DNA of 20,178 bases from Planktomarina sp. Its GTDB lineage: Bacteria; Pseudomonadota; Alphaproteobacteria; Rhodobacterales; Rhodobacteraceae. The DNA is taken from positions 1-20,178 of the forward strand of contig JADHLF010000044.1 in assembly GCA_016780825.1 (NCBI GenBank), given 5' to 3'. Positions 15,181-20,178 of the stretch are shown piece after piece (the stretch's first letter is position 1; each line of letters starts with the position of its first letter). The notes beneath the pieces were generated by a model, which saw nothing but the letters and a program-made list of their open reading frames with translations, was not told the DNA's origin and ran no database searches. The position numbers and the translations under genes were made by a program.

Positions 15181-15837
15181 ATGCTAGAAACATCTGCATC
15201 CCGACCCGTTCAAGGGGACGCTTATGGATTGATTTTGGAGGCGATTGACGTGGGCATCTACAAGCCCGGCAGCCGCTTGGTGGAAAGCGAACTGGCCGAA
15301 CGTTTTGGCGTGTCACGCACACCGATCCGCGAGGCGTTGCAAAGGCTGGAGACGCAGAGCCTTTTGACCCGTGATGGCCGGAGTTTGATTGTGGCCTCTT
15401 TGGATCACAACGAAATGGCTGAGCTCTATGTGGTGCGCACAGAGCTTGAGGGGCTGGCGGCACGTTTGGCGGCGCAACATGCGTCGGTCGAAGAGATCAA
15501 TGTGCTGCAACAAATGATTGATGCGGACCGCGAGCGGGTATCGGATGCCGCAGCTTTGGCGCGCTCCAATAAGCGGTTTCATAAGCAGTTGCATTTGGCG
15601 TCGCACAATCGGTTTTTGGTGCAGCAGCTGGATTTGGTTTATCGCTCCATGGCGCTCCTTGCGACGACCTCCCTTGCCGTCGAAGGGCGGGGACCGGTGG
15701 CTTTGGAGGAGCATCAGGCGATTGTATTGGCCATTTCGAATCGAGATGGTCCGGCGGCCTATGAGGCGGTGAAGCGGCATTTGAGCGAGGCCTTCGTCAC
15801 CCGCTTGAAACATGATGCAGGCGCTCAGGCCTGGTAA
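15181..15837 (+). CDS. GntR-family regulator, FCD (FadR) subfamily
   Basis: This 218-residue transcription factor has an N-terminal winged HTH (about 12-70) carrying the signature SRLVESELAERFGVSRTPIR (31-50), followed by an all-helical FCD effector domain (about 78-208). Candidate metal-site residues are Asn130, His134, His178 and His200; Asn rather than Asp at the first position is common in the group. Members usually sense a small carboxylic acid or metabolite, but the ligand is not predictable. ATG 15181 is fixed by AAGGAG 6 bases upstream; a TTG at 15151 is less likely. It may regulate itself and the divergent nucleotidase-hydroxylase pair through the palindrome between them. Its last 41 bases overlap the end of the convergent glycosyltransferase gene. 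Confidence 0.93.
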   Translation: MLETSASRPVQGDAYGLILEAIDVGIYKPGSRLVESELAERFGVSRTPIREALQRLETQSLLTRDGRSLIVASLDHNEMAELYVVRTELEGLAARLAAQHASVEEINVLQQMIDADRERVSDAAALARSNKRFHKQLHLASHNRFLVQQLDLVYRSMALLATTSLAVEGRGPVALEEHQAIVLAISNRDGPAAYEAVKRHLSEAFVTRLKHDAGAQAW

Positions 15838-17722
15838 GGGGTGCGGCGGGAGCCTTGGCAAGCGATATGCCATGGGCGGTTTTGTCCCAATAAAAGGGTT
15901 TGTAGAGCAATTCTAGGAAGCCTTTGTAGGCGGCCATAGATCCCAGGGGGAAGTAGAAATGCAGGCTGGGCACCCATTTGAGCAAATGGCGGTGCTTGGC
16001 CTGATTACAGGCCAGCATGCCAACGATGATGTTGATGACCTCGGACATTAGATAAATCCCGCCCAAGGTGTAGAAGGCCCAGCTCGGCATGAAGCCCGTT
16101 AGGGGATGGGGCAGAGCCAGAAAGGCCAGCCAGAAGGTCCAAAGCACAGGGGCCAATAAAAATTGCGACAATGTCCCTGCAAAGAGCAATTGAACACCGA
16201 AAAATTGCCAAAGACCCAGGTCCCGCAGCAGGGTTTTCGGCGCGCGCATGTGGACCGCCCAGGTGACCGCATAGCCTTTGAGCCAGCGGCTGCGTTGGCG
16301 CACCCAAGGCCAGCCACGGCAATTGGCTTCCTCAAGGGTCACGGTGGGCAAGAGCTCGGTATGATAGCCAAAACGTGTGAGGCGAATGCCAATATCGGCA
16401 TCTTCGGTGACGTTATGCGCGTCCCAACCGCCGAGCTCTTCCAGGATATGCCGGCGGAAAAACAGCGTCGTTCCGCCGAGCGGCACGGGAAGCTTGAGCC
16501 GCGCCAGGCCCGGCAGGACGATGCGAAACCAAGTGGCATATTCGATGGTGAAACAGCGTGACAACCAATTGGAGCGCGAATTGTAGAAATCCAAAGTCCC
16601 TTGAACGCAGGCCAGCTTCTCGTCGCTTTCCGCAAAATGGCGGGCCACTTTGCGCAGTTGGCCCGGTTCGGGGGCATCTTCGGCATCATAGACGCCAATG
16701 ATCGACCCTCGGCAGTGATCCAAGGCGTAGTTGAGCGCCCTCGGCTTTGTTTTGATGGACCCGCTTGGCACGTTGATCGCGGTGATCCACGGCGGGAGTT
16801 TGACGCCTGCGAGGGTCTTGGCTGTGGTGATGTCATCGCGTTCCATCACCAAAATCACCTGCAGCAAATTTTTCGGATAGTCGAGTTGGCGCAGATGCGT
16901 GACCAGGTGGCTCATCATAGCGCATTCTTTGAACAGTGGCACCATGATGGATATTTTGGGCAGGGGGGCGTCAGTTATGCGCGCCTTATATTTGAAACTG
17001 GCCAGCGCTCCGCGATGCAAAAACAGGAGTGCGGTGGTGAGTTTCAGCGCCATATTGGCGATCAAAGTGAGCGTTCCCCAAAGGGCGAAGACCAAAAACG
17101 TAACCGCGGGGGCGAAGGCGCCGGTCAGGGCGACGAGCGCGACCAAGCCCCAAAGAGCAATATGCAAGATTTTGAAGTTCAGATCACGGCAGCTTTCGCG
17201 CGCGGCGACGCGGTGTTCTGCCCGATAGATCAGCGCCGCCTCTTCGGTGGTGGTGATGTAGGATCGCATTTGATCGGGGCAGGCAAAGGCGCGGCGCAAT
17301 GGGCCAAATATTTGGCGCAAATAGGATTGGTTTTGATCAAAATGCTCCGGTCGGTCGGTCAAGATGATCGTCACATCTGCGCTGAGGCGCCAGGGTAACA
17401 CCCCCATTTGCAGGGCGGTGGCCGGCCCAAGGATCTTGAGCAAATCCGGGTTCGGCGGGAAATGGGTTAAGTCAATATACCCCTCTCCCAAACGTTCCGC
17501 CTGCACCTGGGCCAAGCGGGTCGCCTCTATGAGGCCAAGGGAAATTAATGTGTCACTCTCTGAGGCGTTGCCCTCCAAATCGCGATTTTTCAATTGCAAA
17601 TAGGCAGTGGGGGGCAGCAGGTTCGCTTCCGTCAGGTACGTCAACAGATCTGGCGCGCGCCCCTCTGCCCTGCGGCGCAGGGGTGGGGCGTCAGCGGGGG
17701 ACGAAAGCGTATAATGATCCAA
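15797..17722 (-). CDS. membrane GT2 glycosyltransferase with N-terminal T2SSE_N-like domain
   Basis: This is a 641-residue inner-membrane enzyme predicted to polymerise or transfer a sugar from a nucleotide donor. Residues 23-165 look like the N-terminal domain of type II secretion/pilus ATPases (LISLGLIEATRLAQVQAERL, then YIDLTHFPPNPDLLKILGP). Hydrophobic helices at about 183-232 precede a GT2 catalytic domain (about 255-485) with DAED (346-349), TED (439-441) and QRSRW (476-480), the D,DxD,TED,QxxRW set of processive enzymes such as cellulose and chitin synthases. More membrane helices follow (about 505-605). The start is TTG at 17722: an in-frame stop lies just upstream, and the next methionine is residue 106. 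AAGAG about 10 bases before it may be the ribosome binding site. It lies 71 bases downstream of carA on the same strand. The product polymer is unknown. Confidence 0.87.
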   Translation of the reverse strand: MDHYTLSSPADAPPLRRRAEGRAPDLLTYLTEANLLPPTAYLQLKNRDLEGNASESDTLISLGLIEATRLAQVQAERLGEGYIDLTHFPPNPDLLKILGPATALQMGVLPWRLSADVTIILTDRPEHFDQNQSYLRQIFGPLRRAFACPDQMRSYITTTEEAALIYRAEHRVAARESCRDLNFKILHIALWGLVALVALTGAFAPAVTFLVFALWGTLTLIANMALKLTTALLFLHRGALASFKYKARITDAPLPKISIMVPLFKECAMMSHLVTHLRQLDYPKNLLQVILVMERDDITTAKTLAGVKLPPWITAINVPSGSIKTKPRALNYALDHCRGSIIGVYDAEDAPEPGQLRKVARHFAESDEKLACVQGTLDFYNSRSNWLSRCFTIEYATWFRIVLPGLARLKLPVPLGGTTLFFRRHILEELGGWDAHNVTEDADIGIRLTRFGYHTELLPTVTLEEANCRGWPWVRQRSRWLKGYAVTWAVHMRAPKTLLRDLGLWQFFGVQLLFAGTLSQFLLAPVLWTFWLAFLALPHPLTGFMPSWAFYTLGGIYLMSEVINIIVGMLACNQAKHRHLLKWVPSLHFYFPLGSMAAYKGFLELLYKPFYWDKTAHGISLAKAPAAPLTRPERLHHVSSG

Positions 17723-17731
17723 TGTGATCTG

Positions 17732-17764
17732 CTCTTAAACTGCGGTTCATTGCGACAGTTTGAG
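17732..17764 (-). promoter_or_regulatory. inverted repeat over the glycosyltransferase ribosome binding site
   Basis: AAACTG (37-42 of 17700s) pairs with CAGTTT (17756-17761), and CTC/GAG (17732-17734 with 17762-17764) extends the stem past a 2-base bulge; the loop is about 13 bases. On the minus strand the AAGAG that could serve as ribosome binding site for the TTG start at 17722 lies in the distal arm, so folding might limit translation. No T-run follows, so it is not a clear terminator for carA. Confidence 0.35.
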
Positions 17765-17793
17765 GGCTGGATCTTAAAGTAAGGTTTATGATC

Positions 17794-18957
17794 TCAGGCC
17801 GCGCGGGAATTTTCCATTGCTGCTGCGAAGTTTTCAAACAGATAGAAACTATCTTGGGGTCCTGGGCTGGCTTCCGGGTGATATTGGACGGAGAAGACCG
17901 GACGGTCTGCCATGCGTATGCCGCAATTGGATCCATCAAATAGCGATACATGGGTTTCCAAAACACCCTCGGGCAGAGTTTGGCTGTCCACGGTGAACCC
18001 ATGGTTCATAGAGGTGATCTCGACCTTATTGCTCTGCACATCCTTCACAGGATGGTTCGCGCCATGATGTCCGTGGTTCATTTTGATGGTTTTTGCACCC
18101 AGTGCCAAAGCCAACATTTGGTGACCTAAGCAAATCCCAAACACGGGGATTGTGCTTTGTTCCAAAACGGCCTGGATCATCGGCACGGCATAGCGTCCCG
18201 TGGCAGCGGGATCGCCTGGCCCATTGGACAGGAACAGACCATCGGGCTGATGTGCCAAAACATCTTCTGCGGTGGCCGAGGCCGGCAGCACAGTGACATC
18301 GCAGCCCACGGAGGCCAAGCACCGCAAAATATTGCGCTTGGCGCCGTAATCAATGGCGACAACCTTATATTTGGGGGCCTCATGGGCAACATAGCCCTCC
18401 GGCCACGCCCAGCGTTTTTCATTCCATTTATAGGACTGTGTGCAGCTGACATCCTTGGCCAGGTCCAAACCCTCGAGACCTGCGAATCCCTTGGCCTGCG
18501 CCAGAAGGTCATCGAGGTCGAATAGGCCATCTGGACTATGGCACAGGGCCACATGCGGTGCACCCTGTTGGCGGATAGCGCGGGTCAGGCGGCGGGTGTC
18601 AATCCCACCAATGGCGATGCGCCCGCGCGCGGCAAGCCAGGGGGCGAGCTCTTCTTGCGCGCGCCAGCTTGACGGTTCAGTTGGATCCCATTTTACCACC
18701 ATGCCAGCGGCGAAAGGATCTGCAGTCTCATCATCTTCGGATGTGATCCCTGTGTTGCCAATATGCGGGAAGGTGAAGGTGACGATCTGTCCGGCATAGG
18801 AGGGGTCCGTCATGATCTCCTGATATCCGGTCATTGCGGTGTTGAAACACAGTTCGGCAACCGTGGTACCTGTGGCTCCAAAGCCGTGGCCGTAGAAAAT
18901 GGACCCGTCCGCAAGCACAAGGCAAGCAGTCGGTTTTTGGTTCGATGACATTGTCAT
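17794..18957 (-). CDS. carA: carbamoyl-phosphate synthase, small (glutaminase) subunit
   Basis: CarA hydrolyses glutamine and channels ammonia to CarB for carbamoyl phosphate, feeding arginine and pyrimidine synthesis. The 387-residue length is typical. The N-terminal CPSase domain has FNTAMTGYQEIMTDPSY (38-54) and GGIDTRRLTR (117-126). The C-terminal class I glutamine amidotransferase domain has LSNGPGDP (243-250), the nucleophile Cys276 in FGICLGHQ, and His360 and Glu362 in QYHPEASPGPQDS. The ATG at 18957 has AGGGG 7 bases upstream; ATG 18951 is a nearby alternative. carB is not in the window, so the two subunit genes are separate, as is common in alphaproteobacteria. A candidate promoter lies about 30 bases upstream. 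Confidence 0.97.
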   Translation of the reverse strand: MTMSSNQKPTACLVLADGSIFYGHGFGATGTTVAELCFNTAMTGYQEIMTDPSYAGQIVTFTFPHIGNTGITSEDDETADPFAAGMVVKWDPTEPSSWRAQEELAPWLAARGRIAIGGIDTRRLTRAIRQQGAPHVALCHSPDGLFDLDDLLAQAKGFAGLEGLDLAKDVSCTQSYKWNEKRWAWPEGYVAHEAPKYKVVAIDYGAKRNILRCLASVGCDVTVLPASATAEDVLAHQPDGLFLSNGPGDPAATGRYAVPMIQAVLEQSTIPVFGICLGHQMLALALGAKTIKMNHGHHGANHPVKDVQSNKVEITSMNHGFTVDSQTLPEGVLETHVSLFDGSNCGIRMADRPVFSVQYHPEASPGPQDSFYLFENFAAAMENSRAA

Positions 18958-18983
18958 GAAAATACCCCTGGCAGATTGCCGTG

Positions 18984-19012
18984 GTGTTAGTCGTTGGCGC
19001 GCCGGGGGTCAA
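18984..19012 (-). promoter_or_regulatory. candidate carA promoter
   Basis: On the minus strand TTGACC (19007-19012), a 17-base spacer and TAACAC (18984-18989) form a plausible -35/-10 pair with a strong -35 and a weak -10. It is placed 27 bases before the carA ATG. Confidence 0.45.
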
Positions 19013-19034
19013 GGGTGCGGCGGCGCCATCAGCG

Positions 19035-19063
19035 TTGTAAAACGATTGTTCAACGGTTATAGA
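19035..19063 (+). promoter_or_regulatory. candidate promoter of the GatB/YqeY gene
   Basis: TTGTAA (19035-19040), a 17-base spacer and TATAGA (19058-19063) each match four of six consensus bases. Transcription would begin near 19070, about 27 bases before the ATG at 19097. Together with the carA element it makes the 139-base divergent gap a two-way promoter region. Confidence 0.5.
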
Positions 19064-19096
19064 CTGTCATCTTAACAGATCGAGGATAATTGGATC

Positions 19097-19555
19097 ATGA
19101 GTTTGCGGGATCGTTTGAGCGTATCGCTGAAAGACGCGATGAAGGCCAAGGATGCAACGCGATTGATGACACTGCGTCTCATCAATGCGGCGATAAAAGA
19201 TCGTGACATTGACGCGCGGTCAGAGGGAACCGATGCCGGGGTCTCTGATGACGATTTATTGGCTATTTTGAGTAAAATGGTCAAACAACGCCAAGAAAGT
19301 GCGCGGGCCTATGAAGAGGGCGGGCGGCTTGAATTGGCCGAAAAAGAACGGGCTGAGATTGTCATCGTAGAAGAATTCTTGCCACGGCAGTTGAGCGCGC
19401 AAGAGGTTGAAGAGGCGATTGCCGAAGCCATCACCGCCTCCGGGGCGAATTCGATTCGCGATATGGGGAAGGTCATGGGGGTTTTGAAATCCAAATACAC
19501 AGGCCAGCTAGATTTTGGTAAAGTTGGCGGCATGGTAAAAGCGCAATTGAGCTGA
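19097..19555 (+). CDS. GatB/YqeY domain-containing protein
   Basis: This 152-residue cytoplasmic protein of the YqeY family has the helical domain related to the tail of GatB, the tRNA-dependent amidotransferase subunit. Features seen are SLKDAMKAKDATRLMTLRLI (residues 10-29), KMVKQRQESARAYEEGGR, EEFLPRQLS and, near the end, GKVMGVLKSKYTGQLDFGKV, all typical of the family. Family members are thought to bind tRNA or act with amidotransferase-like enzymes, but the role is not settled. GAGGA at 19082-19086 precedes the ATG by 10 bases. It is divergent from carA and convergent with the DUF2244 gene. Confidence 0.95.
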   Translation: MSLRDRLSVSLKDAMKAKDATRLMTLRLINAAIKDRDIDARSEGTDAGVSDDDLLAILSKMVKQRQESARAYEEGGRLELAEKERAEIVIVEEFLPRQLSAQEVEEAIAEAITASGANSIRDMGKVMGVLKSKYTGQLDFGKVGGMVKAQLS

Positions 19556-19572
19556 TCTGCCTGCCGCTCCCG

Positions 19573-19593
19573 CAGGGGCTGATTGAGCCCCTG
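19573..19593. terminator. hairpin between convergent genes, possible two-way terminator
   Basis: CAGGGGCT (19573-19580) and AGCCCCTG (19586-19593) form a perfect 8-bp stem with the loop GATTG, in the 40-base gap between the two convergent stop codons. No T-run follows on either strand, so termination may be weak or Rho-assisted. Confidence 0.5.
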
Positions 19594-19595
19594 GG

Positions 19596-20123
19596 TCACA
19601 CTTGCCTTGCGGCATTGAGAAAGGCCAATTGCAAATCTGTGGCCAAAAGTGGCCGCTCGTCTTGTGATAAAAATGCGCCAATTTCCACCACACGCCCGCC
19701 ACCGCGCAGGGTCAAATAGTCGGGCACGGGCCCATTGTCTTTGTTGATATTCACCTCCACCCAATAGGGGTTGGCGCGCCATTCTTGCAACTGGCCATTG
19801 GGGTTTATGCGGCGCAGAACCGCCAGATCACTCCAAAGCTCGAACTCTTCACGCACTTGACCGCGCCGCCAACTGGCTTTGAGGGCCAACCAAATCGCGC
19901 AGAGGGCGCTGCCAAGGGCTGCGGCGATGACCCACAGCACCGTGTGGCCCAAAAAGGCCAAGAGCGGCACAGCCATGAGGGCCGCGGTGGCACCAATGAA
20001 GCCAGCAAACCCTTCCCGGCTCAGCGCATTATGTGCGCTGAGCGACAGCCGAAGACCGGGCTGGTGACTGGATGCCGCGCTCAGCTGCGCGTGCTCTGGA
20101 GGGCTGGACCATTCATAGGGCAT
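19596..20123 (-). CDS. DUF2244 family membrane protein
   Basis: This is a 175-residue protein of the uncharacterised DUF2244 (integral membrane) family. It begins MPYEWSSPP, as relatives often do, and has two adjacent membrane helices at about residues 38-60 and 62-83. A soluble C-terminal region contains WRANPYWVEVNI (115-126), PDYLTLRGGGRVVEIGAFLS (134-153) and DERPLLATDL, which are the recognisable family blocks. No enzymatic motif is seen. The start codon at 20123 lies 55 bases from the window edge; no further gene can be supported in 20124-20178. Confidence 0.9.
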   Translation of the reverse strand: MPYEWSSPPEHAQLSAASSHQPGLRLSLSAHNALSREGFAGFIGATAALMAVPLLAFLGHTVLWVIAAALGSALCAIWLALKASWRRGQVREEFELWSDLAVLRRINPNGQLQEWRANPYWVEVNINKDNGPVPDYLTLRGGGRVVEIGAFLSQDERPLLATDLQLAFLNAARQV

Positions 20124-20178
20124 GTCGGGAAGGTAAACTGAAAACCTCTAAGGTCCACTGCGCCATAATGTCATAAGA

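Noticed and set aside
16601..17398. Plus-strand open frame (265 codons) opposite the glycosyltransferase
   Set aside because: It is the reverse of the catalytic and membrane regions of a well-supported gene, with a Gly/Gln/Asp-rich composition typical of antisense frames.

Overview
The window looks like a housekeeping stretch of an alphaproteobacterial chromosome, most likely from the order Rhodobacterales (Roseobacter group). The clues are a small DUF6446-type membrane gene between glyQ and glyS, a PPDK-like PEP-binding gene directly after glyS, a UbiH-type hydroxylase with the AEAAH variant motif, and a DUF2244 gene beside a GatB/YqeY gene. The assignment rests on remembered family sequences and gene order, so genus and species cannot be given. 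The sequence is moderately GC-rich and gene-dense, with no stretch over 300 bases lacking a gene. I see no rRNA, tRNA, CRISPR array, insertion sequence or prophage.

Layout. (1) 103-3592, plus: glyQ, a DUF6446-like membrane protein and glyS form a tightly coupled operon whose adjacent genes share one base. (2) 3655-6195, plus: a long PPDK-like protein with intact phosphohistidine and PEP-binding parts but an eroded ATP-grasp half. (3) 6297-8939, plus: an exported SleB-type cell-wall hydrolase, then folB (with an extra C-terminal region) and folP, which overlap by ATGA. (4) 8911-10948, minus: an EamA-family transporter and ilvC, separated by a good intrinsic terminator. (5) 11083-13197, plus: two overlapping Lrp/AsnC regulators divergent from ilvC, then a class V aminotransferase. 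(6) 13204-15076, minus: a UbiH-type flavin hydroxylase and a HAD-family pyrimidine 5'-nucleotidase, overlapping by 14 bases. (7) 15181-15837, plus: a GntR/FCD regulator divergent from that pair, with a perfect TTGGTACCAA palindrome between them. (8) 15797-18957, minus: a membrane GT2 glycosyltransferase with a type II secretion ATPase-like N-terminal domain, lying downstream of carA. (9) 19097-19555, plus: a GatB/YqeY protein, convergent with a DUF2244 membrane protein on the minus strand (19596-20123).

Together the genes cover glycyl-tRNA charging, folate synthesis, branched-chain amino acid synthesis, carbamoyl-phosphate supply, quinone synthesis and envelope functions. No complete undescribed system is evident. 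The points most worth a second look are the PPDK-like protein with a degenerate nucleotide-binding half, the unassigned C-terminal half of FolB, the T2SSE_N-like domain fused to the glycosyltransferase, and two candidate operators (11072-11084 and 15084-15093) beside regulator genes.
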